From positions 62,001 to 126,000 of the forward strand of contig SEBV01000011.1 of the NCBI GenBank assembly GCA_004172865.1: a DNA stretch of 64,000 nt. Direction: 5' to 3'. Positions 27,096 through 36,450 of this stretch are shown here, piece by piece (position 1 is the first letter of the stretch; each line of letters starts with the position of its first letter). Made by a program: the position numbers and the translations under genes. The DNA is from Gammaproteobacteria bacterium (GTDB taxonomy: Bacteria; Pseudomonadota; Gammaproteobacteria; Pseudomonadales; Cellvibrionaceae). The notes under the pieces were generated by a model, which ran no database searches, had not been told where the DNA came from, and was given only the letters and a program-made list of their open reading frames with translations.

Positions 27096-28121
27096 TCAAT
27101 TACAAGCAGCTAAGGCACATGCTGATTGACATTTTGGAGTTTTACCTTTCGTCCATATGCAAGGGGTATCAAACTTCTCTCCACCCACAACATCCCACGT
27201 GACCGATTCAGAATTTTGGCTTTCAAGCCATTTATTCGTACAAACAAAATAGCTCTTACAAAAAAATTTATTAGCTGGTGCCAACGGCGAAGGGTGTCCG
27301 CCTTTAAGCACCTTATGTTTAGAATTATTGATCTCTGTCGAAAACGAGATAGCTTTACTACCCCACAACACGAAGGCCATAGGATTTGGTTGATTATCAA
27401 TTTCTTTTATTAGTAACTTTGTAAAAGGCGCCCACAATTTCAAATGACCGGCTATCTCACATGATTTCTCGTCTTTTGGGCACGGTATCGTTAAAGCAGT
27501 GTTTAGCAATAGTACGCCATTTTGAGCCCAACTTGATAAGTCACCGCTATTGAGATTCATCGCATATCCTTCATTCATAGCTTCCAACATAACGCTTTGC
27601 ACGGAAGGAACTTCATTAGCAGGAATACCAGGCTTTAATGAGAACGAGAGACCTGTGGCCTGCCCTTTTGTTGGTGCGGGGTCTTGCCCTAGAATTACAG
27701 CTTTCACGTTATTACTGGGAACAGAATATAGTGCTCTTAAGGTATCGCCTATCGAGGGGTTGATATCTTTTCCAGACTTAATTTCATCGCCCAATTTTTC
27801 CGATATATTTTTTACTTCCGATTTAACATCATCGTTATCGAAAAATAATTCCCAACCTGGGGGAATGCACTTATATGTTAATTCATAAAGAGTAATATTT
27901 TCCCATGTTGCTTGCGATCTTAATTTATCGCAGCCGCTACCGGAGAATAGAGAAAATAAGTGCTTATCCGGATCAACGTCCTGAGTATCTTTTGGGACAT
28001 TTTGATTCGTGTTTTCAGTCGGGGCTGAAGTTGCGACACTCGGCTTTGATTTATTAATTGCAGGGGAACACGAAAGTAGTGATGCTAAAAAAACTATGAT
28101 GAATATATTTCTTATTTTCAT
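27096..28121 (-). CDS. Lipoprotein with uracil-DNA glycosylase (family 1-like) fold
   Basis: The product is 341 residues. A lipoprotein signal ends at LLSC (C18) followed by Ser, which predicts outer-membrane sorting. After a Thr/Pro/Asn linker comes a UDG fold: AVILGQDPAPTKGQATGLSF (141-160), LLLNTALTI (N207) and GGHPSPLA (H276). The catalytic Asp147, the uracil-reading Asn207 and His276 are kept, but the Tyr that follows QDP in family 1 is Ala149. Ten cysteines remain in the mature chain, consistent with disulfides in the periplasm. A canonical UNG is cytoplasmic, about 220-230 residues, and cysteine-poor. It is divergent from the next lipoprotein gene. Confidence 0.85.
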   Translation of the reverse strand: MKIRNIFIIVFLASLLSCSPAINKSKPSVATSAPTENTNQNVPKDTQDVDPDKHLFSLFSGSGCDKLRSQATWENITLYELTYKCIPPGWELFFDNDDVKSEVKNISEKLGDEIKSGKDINPSIGDTLRALYSVPSNNVKAVILGQDPAPTKGQATGLSFSLKPGIPANEVPSVQSVMLEAMNEGYAMNLNSGDLSSWAQNGVLLLNTALTIPCPKDEKSCEIAGHLKLWAPFTKLLIKEIDNQPNPMAFVLWGSKAISFSTEINNSKHKVLKGGHPSPLAPANKFFCKSYFVCTNKWLESQNSESVTWDVVGGEKFDTPCIWTKGKTPKCQSACALAACN

Positions 28122-28347
28122 TCTGGTTTCCTTTCCTTTGGAGCCACTGGAAATTGATTTAATCGAACTAGCGGCTAATGAGCGTACACGTTAAAGAACC
28201 GCCAATCTATTACAGGATATTACACCGCACATTGAGCCTTACGTAGTTTGACTTGATGATTAATTTCTTATTAGACTCACAACTCTGTCGTACATTAAAA
28301 GTTATTGATGACATCTTGGGCAAGTAAATAAACTTACAGGGACTATC

Positions 28348-30117
28348 ATGAAAAGTATACCTACGCTATCTGTAATTTCCGGTGCTTTTGCTTTTCTGCT
28401 GAGTGGCTGCACTAGCCTAGTCAGCACTCCAACTGGCTCGAAACCCCATACACCCCCCGGATTAACCTATAAGCTCCCAGCAAAAAAATTTACTCTTGAA
28501 GCGAATTATTTAATCACCGCATGTGATTCTAGAAACGACAAGCTCCACCTCGATGCGGACGTGTCTACTAAGCTTTCTGAAGCATTGATTGGTGATCAAT
28601 CTTACACATTGGATTTCCAACAACTCAACACGTGGACCAAAATCACCAATACTGAATTTAGCATTTCTGAAGAAGGTTTACTCACCGCTGTTAACGCATC
28701 AATCAAGGACCAGTCCGCTACAATTATTAAAAACTCCGCAGCCTCCGTGGCTGGAATTGCAAGAGCGGTTGCTTTACCAGAAGCCACCTTGGCCACGAAT
28801 TTTTTAACCGCACTAAATGAAACAGCAACATTACGCAGTAGAACTCCGATGTGGAATAGAGATGGGGGTACCGCCCTCCGAAGCCTTTCCCCACAAGCAA
28901 TACAAAAATTAGAACAATTATATAAAAATTTTGATATCAATAATGCTCAAGCAGCGGCGAATGCAATTCAGAACTTAGAAGCATGTACACCGATTAATAA
29001 TCTGCTAGCGGCATACAAAGAGGCAGGGAAAGCAGTAAAAAATGAAAATACGGCAGATAAAAAGCGTTCAGAATTAAAGAAGCAAATTGATAGTTTCTCT
29101 AATGAAATAGAGGGATTAAAAGGCTTAGCTGAAACCTATTCCAATCTTGGTAAAGAGTCGGACAAAACAGGACTACTTTCACGGATTAAAACTCTCGAAG
29201 CTAAAAAAGCCGCAGGGGAGCTCGCCTTAACATCTTTAGGCGAGTCCAATATTGATAAACTAAACGTTGCTCTTAATAAGTTAAAAATAGAACTAACAAT
29301 TTCTGCAATAAGAAGCTTTGTGCCCAAAATAGATAAGAAGTCTTATTCAATTGAAGTTGTAAGAAATGAGCTTCCGATGATTTTAAGAAGCACCCTAGTG
29401 ACTGACAACCTAAAGTTGCCGGTAATAAGCATGAATGTAGAACCTCTCAGCACGTCAGCATCGAACCTGCAACCAGAACCAGACTCTATTGGTATCGCAT
29501 ATAGAATGCCGGTCGCCTCTTCGGTAATAGTTGAAGTTTCCAACGAAGACAACTCCAAAAAAATTAACCTAATAAATCAAGTAACTCAAATACCGCAATT
29601 TGGACCCATCGGATCACTCAATCTCAACAACAAAATATTTGATGATAACCTGATCGAAGTAGCATTCAACGCAAACACAGGCGCTCCAAGCAAAATAGTA
29701 TTCCGTGCAGCATCTAAAGGAGAGGCCGCTTCAGGTGCTGCAAGCGATGTCGCCAATACGTATCTCCAATTAAAGAAAGACCAAAATGCAGACATCGTCA
29801 GTGCTAACACTACAGCTCTCCAACAAATGAATGCTCAGCTTGCTTTTGAAAAAACTCAATCCGAGTTAGCACTTTCAAAAGTGCAGAGTCAAACATCAAT
29901 AGCTACATTACAAGCAGAGTCACAACAAGCTATCGTTGCAGCCAATTTACAACTCGTTCGCGATAGACAGCGTCTCGAAGCTGTTCGGACAGGAACAGCT
30001 TCCAGAAGTGAAGTAGAATTAGAAGCTCTGAACACTCAAGAAAAATTACTTGAGCAAAAATTGAAAATATTGAAGCTTGAGAAAGAAATTTCTGAACAGG
30101 GCAGCACTTCAGAATAA
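28348..30117 (+). CDS. Large lipoprotein with C-terminal coiled coil
   Basis: The product is 589 residues. The signal ends in LLSGC (C21). A middle helical region (about 225-330) and a long C-terminal heptad-like segment (about 480-585) rich in Gln, Leu, Glu and Lys suggest coiled coils. Between them is a beta-rich domain with Pro and Val. No catalytic motif was found. It could span the periplasm from the outer membrane and act as a scaffold. It is divergent from the UDG-like lipoprotein, with a 226-base shared promoter region, and followed by a third lipoprotein. Confidence 0.7.
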   Translation: MKSIPTLSVISGAFAFLLSGCTSLVSTPTGSKPHTPPGLTYKLPAKKFTLEANYLITACDSRNDKLHLDADVSTKLSEALIGDQSYTLDFQQLNTWTKITNTEFSISEEGLLTAVNASIKDQSATIIKNSAASVAGIARAVALPEATLATNFLTALNETATLRSRTPMWNRDGGTALRSLSPQAIQKLEQLYKNFDINNAQAAANAIQNLEACTPINNLLAAYKEAGKAVKNENTADKKRSELKKQIDSFSNEIEGLKGLAETYSNLGKESDKTGLLSRIKTLEAKKAAGELALTSLGESNIDKLNVALNKLKIELTISAIRSFVPKIDKKSYSIEVVRNELPMILRSTLVTDNLKLPVISMNVEPLSTSASNLQPEPDSIGIAYRMPVASSVIVEVSNEDNSKKINLINQVTQIPQFGPIGSLNLNNKIFDDNLIEVAFNANTGAPSKIVFRAASKGEAASGAASDVANTYLQLKKDQNADIVSANTTALQQMNAQLAFEKTQSELALSKVQSQTSIATLQAESQQAIVAANLQLVRDRQRLEAVRTGTASRSEVELEALNTQEKLLEQKLKILKLEKEISEQGSTSE

Positions 30118-30227
30118 ATAGTTCTCTATTTAAATGTCGATCTAAAAACTTATCAGACGACCGACTAATCGCCATAGTTTCAAATAAAATACTTATTTTT
30201 CAAATTATTTATTTAGGAGTGTGAGAA

Positions 30228-30683
30228 ATGCAGCCCAGCAGATTCATCAGTATAATAACGATCTTCGCTACGCTTATCTTAGTTGGATGCGTAAAAGAAA
30301 CACCTGTTGGGTCACTAGCATTTTTTAACTTGCGGGGACATTTACCAACAGAAGTCCTTGCGATAGCGCCCGCTGACGGAACCGCTACGGAATACACTAA
30401 AACGATCAGTGTCGGGGAATCATCATCTCAAGTATTGATAAAGTGGACTGCCTTCAAAGACGGGGGAAACACTTACCTCTTATCTGTAAATGTTGAAGTC
30501 CTTGACGCTAAAGGCGCCGAACTTAAAGCCAGCATAGCAGAGCCGCTCAACCATGGGACTAAAGATGCAGTGATTGAAATGATTTCATTGCAAATCGGGT
30601 GGGATAGCTCAACACTCTTGACAAAGCGATCTGGGGTATCGCAATTTACGGTGCTTTCAACGGGCCAATGGGTAGACCAATGA
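30228..30683 (+). CDS. Small lipoprotein, 151 aa
   Basis: The signal ends in ILVGC (C21). The mature part is a compact beta-rich domain without recognised motif or further cysteines. TTAGGAG lies 9 bases upstream of the ATG. It starts 110 bases after the coiled-coil lipoprotein on the same strand and is probably co-transcribed. Confidence 0.7.
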   Translation: MQPSRFISIITIFATLILVGCVKETPVGSLAFFNLRGHLPTEVLAIAPADGTATEYTKTISVGESSSQVLIKWTAFKDGGNTYLLSVNVEVLDAKGAELKASIAEPLNHGTKDAVIEMISLQIGWDSSTLLTKRSGVSQFTVLSTGQWVDQ

Positions 30684-30879
30684 CTAAAGGAATTCGGGAA
30701 CTCACGCTTAGTTTAGATGGGTTTCCAGTCTGTTCAATTGAATATCAATTGATGCTCTAAATAATAGTACCGACTTTCTTTTTATTAGATTCAAGCAAAA
30801 AATTTTCATAAATATATCCGCTTATGAAGATCAGCCTAAGAGTTACATTTTTCAATTAGTTTTTCTTAGGAAAAAGTTG

Positions 30880-31776
30880 ATGCTTATTCCCTATGCGCTA
30901 AATGGTGATGGTGATTTCGTCTACGTTGATGAAGTGAAGCGAGGATTAGCTTGTAATTGCGTATGTTCCGAATGTGGTGGCGCGCTAGTCAAACGAGTAT
31001 CTGACGAAAACCTAAAAATAGATCACTTTGCTCATTTCTCGAATACCTGCAAAGCAATTTCAGAAACTGTACTTCATAAATTAATTAAATCTATTTTATT
31101 AAGCACTGACACTCTTGCAATTCCTGACTCCAATGGCGAACCAGTGTTGATTACTATTCAAAGCGCCAGATGCGAAGTGACTCTGCATAATTATCGTGTA
31201 GACGTATTGTTGAATGAAGGTTTATCTGACGAATTAATAGTTGAAGTCGTAGTACATCATAGAGTCAGCATTGAAAAACAAGTGCAGCTAAGCAAATTAG
31301 GATTTAGGGGAATAATTATCAACGCCCCGCTACACATCATTCAATTATCACCAAACGAAATTAGAACTTTTATCGTGGAATCGTTATATTCCAAGATGAA
31401 TTTTTTAAAAGAGTTCCCGCATTCTAGTCACGATCATTCAAGCAGTAGGGCATCAGACGAAAGTCGTTATTCAAAACCAAACCACAGCAGATCCCGAATA
31501 CGTTTCCGCGAAGAACTGATACCTAGCTGGTCTAAATATTATAAAAACATTGGATTAAACCGGGTGGTTTTTAAGCGCCTGAAAACTCAGTTTGCCTCCA
31601 CAAATAAGGAAAATCAGTTAACGCAGTTGATAGCTGATAATTTTGTTCGCGCTCTTATTGAGGAGGAGCGAATACAGAAGTATTCGAAAAAGGAATTACC
31701 GAAGTTCAAGGGAAATATTACACCAGCACCGGTTAACGATTCTAATAGTTACCTTAAGGCGAGTCGTGGGGAATAG
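30880..31776 (+). CDS. CoiA-like zinc-finger and nuclease-fold protein
   Basis: The product is 298 residues. The N-terminus has ACNCVCSECGG (C25, C27, C29, C32) followed by IDHFAHFS, matching the zinc-binding and xHFAH opening of competence protein CoiA. YRVDVLL (D108) and LIVEVVVHH (E122) fit a PD-(D/E)xK core, but the expected Lys of ExK is Val, and the ExQ-type ending of CoiA is altered. ETVLHKLIK between them is the usual helix. It likely binds DNA during uptake or recombination; activity is uncertain. The C-terminal 100 residues are basic. ATG 30880 has TTAGGA upstream. Confidence 0.7.
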   Translation: MLIPYALNGDGDFVYVDEVKRGLACNCVCSECGGALVKRVSDENLKIDHFAHFSNTCKAISETVLHKLIKSILLSTDTLAIPDSNGEPVLITIQSARCEVTLHNYRVDVLLNEGLSDELIVEVVVHHRVSIEKQVQLSKLGFRGIIINAPLHIIQLSPNEIRTFIVESLYSKMNFLKEFPHSSHDHSSSRASDESRYSKPNHSRSRIRFREELIPSWSKYYKNIGLNRVVFKRLKTQFASTNKENQLTQLIADNFVRALIEEERIQKYSKKELPKFKGNITPAPVNDSNSYLKASRGE

Positions 31777-32200
31777 ATTTATTAGCTTAAAGTCTTACAT
31801 TGCAGTGGCGTTTGTTTACAAAACAAGCAGCACTTGATAAATTAATGGCTGGGCGGTTACAGGATTACTCTATGAGTAAGGCGCCACATTACCGTAGCAG
31901 CCATCTGTTAGGGCCGAGCCAGTCCTCGGGTAAAATGACCTGCCCCACTGACCCTAGGTTAGTAGCTGAGGCCCCGATAACCGGGGCCGTCTTATCCCTT
32001 TTGACTAACATCGCGTAAACATCCGTTCCACCATCCAAGCTAATTCTGACTAAGCGCATTTTAGGTAGTCGAATTTCAAGTGCTCGTGAGCTATCGGTTG
32101 CAGGATCATGGAATGAGCCTCCAAGGTTTCCCGTCGTAAAATATTTTGGTTTATTCAATGCTGAACGTTTTCAGACATTGGAAGAAGTCCTGCGCCACTA
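31777..32200. other. Intergenic region with a strong GC hairpin
   Basis: No gene supported with confidence. GGCCCCG (31970-31976) pairs with CGGGGCC (31982-31988), loop ATAAC. A minus-strand frame of 89 residues from TTG 32158 to 31889 (contains VILPEDWLGP) is open but has no ribosome-binding site and runs through this hairpin. Confidence 0.35.
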
Positions 32201-32386
32201 TCAACCGTTAGATGTATCATCTTTTTCTCGTTGAATTTTATCGTAGATTTCCCCACGGTGAACTGCCAAATCTTTCGGTGCATTGATAACGATACGCACT
32301 TGATTTCCCTTTACGCCCAGCACTGTAATTGTCACTTCGTCACCTACCATCAGTGTTTCACCGATACGTCGGGTTAAAATTAATAT
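32201..32386 (-). CDS. csrA: CsrA/RsmA paralogue with ATA in place of the start codon
   Basis: A 61-codon frame reads [18 protein letters not shown], then [15 protein letters not shown] and [15 protein letters not shown]. It covers the whole CsrA fold, including the RNA-contacting R6 and R44. The codon where CsrA starts with ATG is ATA (32384-32386), with AGGA at the right distance upstream and a stop codon two codons before. G33 of the usual RIGINAP is Val. It is either translated from ATA, silenced by a point mutation, or affected by a base-call error. CsrA binds GGA-containing mRNA leaders; extra copies are common on mobile DNA. Confidence 0.8.
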   Translation of the reverse strand: MLILTRRIGETLMVGDEVTITVLGVKGNQVRIVINAPKDLAVHRGEIYDKIQREKDDTSNG

Positions 32387-32495
32387 GCGTCATCCTGCCT
32401 ATTATCTATGAGGGATTAAAAAGTGGATTGGCAAACCAATTACAAAAAATATATTTTTTAGATAGTAGCGCTTGTCAAACAACGGTTACTAAAAA

Positions 32496-34838
32496 CTAGC
32501 ACTCTCTTGCTTCTTGGGGTAAATCTTCTGCAAGACCAATGTAATGATAGGGTATATCCGGACGGTCAATATTGATTACTAATATCAAACAATACGTCAC
32601 GTGCTGTGGCTTGAGTCCTTCGAATAAAGCATTCTGAATAAAATCTTGCGAACTCTTTACATTTTCATTTTTGACAAGCACTACGGCTAAAGAATACTCA
32701 GACCAGCTAGGCGGATAATAAATTATAATATTTTTATGGCCTTCAATATGCCATCGTCTGTGAACGATATTTTCCAGGTTACGTATTTCATTCGTCAACT
32801 TATGTTGATCAACCGGGGAAAATCTATTAAGAATGCAACCAATTTCAGTCCAGCGAGGAGTCTTCCTCGATTCAAGTTTTTCAAATATTTTTCTAAAAAG
32901 TGTTGAAGTATTCGGTTGAGGTTTTGGAATGACCACTCCTTGATCCCTCGACATGTAGAAAATATCTATAGCCTCAGACATTCCAGATATAAAAATTTTG
33001 GATTCTTTATGGTTTTGTCTTCCGAAATTTAAAAGATTTTTAACGTACATGCCCATGTAATCAAGCTCATCACCCAACATTGGAATTTGATTCTGAAGCT
33101 CCGCCCTACGAGTTAAATAATGTATTATCTGCACGGGATGATCCAGGAGATCAAATAAAGTTTCAAAATCCCCGATGTTCATGGACGGGCAGCCCGAAAA
33201 GCCTTCTGGGAACCAACCTGTATCTTCAAAAAGATGTAGATTAGATTGCAAGCTGGAAAAATATTCGAGAGAAACAGACACGCGTAATATTTTGTGTATG
33301 TTTTTTATATTTATGGGCAGCGCATTAATAATAGGATCTTGAGGATTATCCTCTTGGCGTAATTCATTCAATCTTTTTTCCAGTCGATACGATTGAATCG
33401 CAGGACTAATTAAAATTTCTTCCAAGTGTTTTTTAATTCTTGGAGAGGACCCCCTAAGTGCCGTAGGCGATATCGTTTGAGACTTAGCTTCAATAATAAT
33501 TAAGTGTGAATCAATGCACGCAATTAGATCCGTTTCATAGAGGATATTGTCGAACGTCCATTTCATACCTGAAACCACCTGAGATTCATGAAATTTGGTT
33601 TTAACAATTTCTTCAATCTTAGTTTCCAGATAATTTGCTCTACGCCTATGCAATGCACCTTTATCGACTTGCTCTACAAGAGTATCGAAATTATGAAGAA
33701 TAAAACTGAAAAATAGTTGTGGGATCGGACAAAAGAATTTGTTGTTTACGTGGATAACTGGCTTTTCCCAAACAGGATTATCTAAAAATAGGTGTTCGAC
33801 CTTATTTTCGGACAGTTCACCAAACTCATATGAAAAATAAGATAATACTTTTTGAACGACCTCAGGATCTACTCCTACTGAGTCCGCGACTTCTGATTCA
33901 CTTATTAAAAAATAAGCAGGAAGCCTCAAATCGTGATGAGCCGAAAATAAAAAAAATAACGTTTTGTTAGACATTCCTTTTTTATAAATATCACGAAAAA
34001 ATTTATCGGCTTCCTCTTTTCCTTGACCAATATCTTCATGATATTTCAATATTAACTTGTAAGGTTCTTTTATTTTTCTTAGATCTGACAGAAAAGCCAT
34101 TCGCTCCGAAAGGCGGTTCTCAGTTATTAGTATTACGGACTTGAACACATCAATTGCGTTGGTCGCGGAAAACCCAAAGTGCTGGTTAAGAGATACGTCA
34201 AATGGACTGTACAACTCCTTGGATATAGAAACTACTTGTGAATAAAATCCCCAGTTTCTCACTGTCTGCGTATGCGAGCGTATTAACTCTTGAATTCCTG
34301 CTATTGCAAATTCCGCTTTGTCCAAATGCAAGTTTGCCGAGTTCATTCGGCTGAAATTAAATGCATCCATTAATTCAGCCAATTTTTCCTGTATCTCCTG
34401 GGCTATTTGCGGCGTAACCACTCCTCTTCCACGTTCATTTTCGGGAATACGCAGAATTATTGATTGCAACATTTCTACATGAGATTGATTTAATGGACTA
34501 CTAGATTCTTTTGAAGCGACGCCATTTTTTCCTATCGGTACCGTTAAGGCATAGCTTGATGCGATGGAAATCATCAAGAGTGGATCATGTTTTCTGAAAG
34601 CTTCATTAAAGTATTGAAATAATTCGGACGTTTTTTCTTTACCATTAGCTGCTAACGTAGCAATTAGTTCTTCTCTATCCTCTGGGGAAAGATGTGATAG
34701 TGGGTTTTTCATATGCCTTAAATAGACATCTGAATTTTGAGATGCGCGTTTATTTTCAATCTTTTTTTTGTCACTACGATTAGCTCTATGATTTCTTTTC
34801 TTCTTTTGATCTCTTCGAAACTTGCTATTGATTCCCAT
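32496..34838 (-). CDS. Large protein with PD-(D/E)xK nuclease-like core
   Basis: The product is 780 residues. The first 30 are strongly basic, followed by a helical domain to about residue 390. Residues 405-452 carry ETKIEEIV (E405/E409), YETDLIAC (D437) and LIIIEAKS (E450, K452), the E...D-x(n)-ExK arrangement of restriction-type nucleases. The C-terminal 320 residues are unassigned. No helicase or methylase partner is adjacent. It is preceded by a 61-aa zinc-ribbon gene with a gap of 25 bases, so the two form an operon. A defence nuclease is the likeliest role (inference). Confidence 0.65.
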   Translation of the reverse strand: MGINSKFRRDQKKKRNHRANRSDKKKIENKRASQNSDVYLRHMKNPLSHLSPEDREELIATLAANGKEKTSELFQYFNEAFRKHDPLLMISIASSYALTVPIGKNGVASKESSSPLNQSHVEMLQSIILRIPENERGRGVVTPQIAQEIQEKLAELMDAFNFSRMNSANLHLDKAEFAIAGIQELIRSHTQTVRNWGFYSQVVSISKELYSPFDVSLNQHFGFSATNAIDVFKSVILITENRLSERMAFLSDLRKIKEPYKLILKYHEDIGQGKEEADKFFRDIYKKGMSNKTLFFLFSAHHDLRLPAYFLISESEVADSVGVDPEVVQKVLSYFSYEFGELSENKVEHLFLDNPVWEKPVIHVNNKFFCPIPQLFFSFILHNFDTLVEQVDKGALHRRRANYLETKIEEIVKTKFHESQVVSGMKWTFDNILYETDLIACIDSHLIIIEAKSQTISPTALRGSSPRIKKHLEEILISPAIQSYRLEKRLNELRQEDNPQDPIINALPINIKNIHKILRVSVSLEYFSSLQSNLHLFEDTGWFPEGFSGCPSMNIGDFETLFDLLDHPVQIIHYLTRRAELQNQIPMLGDELDYMGMYVKNLLNFGRQNHKESKIFISGMSEAIDIFYMSRDQGVVIPKPQPNTSTLFRKIFEKLESRKTPRWTEIGCILNRFSPVDQHKLTNEIRNLENIVHRRWHIEGHKNIIIYYPPSWSEYSLAVVLVKNENVKSSQDFIQNALFEGLKPQHVTYCLILVINIDRPDIPYHYIGLAEDLPQEAREC

Positions 34839-34863
34839 TTAAAATCTTCCTAATTGTAGGGTT

Positions 34864-35049
34864 TTAAGAAATGCTCAAAAGTGAAAACGCACGGCCAAGC
34901 CGATCAGATTCACTTTCAGCAACCCGTACGTTCGGAAAGCCGATAGTCGTGCTACATACATGGCAGTCTCGTTGGTGAAGCGGAATTTCCGTATTGCAGA
35001 CTGGACACATTGACATTGATAACTCCATGAATAGGTCCGCTATAGACAA
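34864..35049 (-). CDS. Short zinc-ribbon protein, possibly truncated
   Basis: The product is at most 61 residues. CPVC (about 15-18) and CHVC (about 29-32) form a zinc ribbon followed by GFPNVRVAESE. This opening is usually the N-terminus of longer bacterial proteins, so the gene may have lost its 3' part. The likely true start is the internal MSMCPVC. It lies directly upstream of the nuclease-like gene. Confidence 0.5.
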   Translation of the reverse strand: MSIADLFMELSMSMCPVCNTEIPLHQRDCHVCSTTIGFPNVRVAESESDRLGRAFSLLSIS

Positions 35050-35429
35050 ACGTAATCTAATTTTTATTTCGCGTGCAGTAAACTTGTAATTTGAGCTAAG
35101 CCGGTAATTGCAATGTCGTCAATGACAGCATATTACGTGCTGGCGTTGTATTGGCCTATGGGATGAAGCAACTGAAAATCGCGTTGTGGCCGTTTAGTGA
35201 TTAAACTGTGCACTGACACGGCCAGCATAGTCAAATATGTTCAATCGTGCAGTAGCATCATCTTAGTTCTTGCTTCGGAGCAAGCGTGTAGAGATATAGA
35301 TCTCCAAATATTTAAAACAAAAAAACGAGTATCACAACTGGTTAAATATCTCCTTATCCGCTTGTGACGGCCATTAATCAAAAGCTTGGCGGATAGCCAC
35401 TGAGCTTGCATAGCCTCTAGGGAATCAAC
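35050..35429. other. Divergent promoter region
   Basis: This region separates the zinc-ribbon/nuclease operon (minus) from the Abi-alpha gene (plus). No gene or clear operator was recognised. Confidence 0.4.
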
Positions 35430-36155
35430 GTGACTAAACAGACAGATAACGAAGGCTTGGACTTGATTGGGTTAGGAAAGCTTGCCAAGGCGATTCCGGA
35501 AGATGTTTATAAACAAACCACCGAAGTAGCCGTTAGCACCTTCACAAAGCTTATCGCACCAATTACGGAATCTACTAGTGGGCTTGGTCGTTACATACGG
35601 CAAAAATTCGATCATATGGTTGAAGTTGAAAAGGCAATCGCAGTCTATTCTATTCAGAATGCGGTAGCAAAAGCTGAAGCAAAAGCTGGAAAGCATGGGT
35701 TGGATGTCATCACGCCTATCCATGCGAAGAGTTTCATAATGTCCATTGAGGAATGCGCGAAAGAAACAGACCCAACACTACATGAAATGTGGGAGAATTT
35801 GATCGCCGATCAATTAATTAATAATAACTTCCATCCACACTTTGTAAAGATACTGTCGCACTTCAGCCCTGCTGAAGCCCGACTCTTAATTTCATTGCAC
35901 AATCGTAATGAAGTTGGGGACAACCAAGGTGGATGGCTAGCAAGCGGTCACGAATGGGTATTGCATTGGGTTAGAAAAAGCGGTGAAACACAATTAAATA
36001 ATTGGACTTACTCATGCGATCTTCTCAGAGAGTTTCATTTTGCGGATACATTGGCTCCTATGGCAAATACTTACAAAGTAGAGGAAAACGTCACAGTACT
36101 GTTCAGAACGAAATCGGGTAACGCATTTCTAAAGGCAGTATCCAATGAGATATAA
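35430..36155 (+). CDS. Abi-alpha family (DUF4393) abortive-infection-type protein
   Basis: The product is 241 residues from GTG 35430, with AGGGAA upstream. The segment from VITPIHAKSFIMSIEECA through DPTLHEMWENLIADQL and HPHFVKILSHFSPAEARLL follows the DUF4393 pattern. The C-terminal half resembles a winged helix-like domain. The family is associated with phage exclusion; the mechanism is not established. It is the last intact gene inside the island before the right-hand 152-bp element. Confidence 0.72.
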   Translation: MTKQTDNEGLDLIGLGKLAKAIPEDVYKQTTEVAVSTFTKLIAPITESTSGLGRYIRQKFDHMVEVEKAIAVYSIQNAVAKAEAKAGKHGLDVITPIHAKSFIMSIEECAKETDPTLHEMWENLIADQLINNNFHPHFVKILSHFSPAEARLLISLHNRNEVGDNQGGWLASGHEWVLHWVRKSGETQLNNWTYSCDLLREFHFADTLAPMANTYKVEENVTVLFRTKSGNAFLKAVSNEI

Positions 36156-36298
36156 CATGCTTGGATTGAAAAGACGCGCTTAAAGTTGATATCTGCTTTT
36201 GGCCGATGCACAACGATGTAAAATTTAATTGGTTCTACTTCCTAGCCTTTAAAATTGCGGCTTAGCTGGGTGATATTTTTCTGAGAAGAGCATGAATT
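36156..36298. other. Short gap before the right-hand element
   Basis: Nothing recognised between the Abi-alpha stop and the 152-bp element. Confidence 0.4.
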
Positions 36299-36450
36299 TG
36301 TTGATTTGCTTTTGGAATTGACCCACTTTTGCGTTGAATTTTGACCCACATGAAATAACTTTAAATCTATATGCCTGTTGAGTTGTTCTGTTTTTATTCT
36401 GGGTCAATTTTGGATACAAAAGTGGGTCAAACTGCGGTACAAATCAACAA
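36299..36450 (-). mobile_element. 152-bp MITE-like element, copy B (right island edge)
   Basis: It begins TTGTTGATTTGC and ends with the complement of TTGTTGATTTGT. Read on the minus strand it aligns along its full 152 bases with 13354-13505, including a nearly unbroken match around GTGGGTCAAAATTCAACGC. It has two pairs of CCCAC/GTGGG motifs internally. It interrupts the NYN-domain gene on its right. No target-site duplication is obvious. Confidence 0.78.

Noticed and set aside
31889-32158. Minus-strand frame of 89 residues with VILPEDWLGP
   Set aside because: TTG start without a ribosome-binding site, and it spans a strong GC hairpin. The opposite strand also shows a gene-like tail ([14 protein letters not shown]), so neither is convincing; mentioned only within the intergenic entry.
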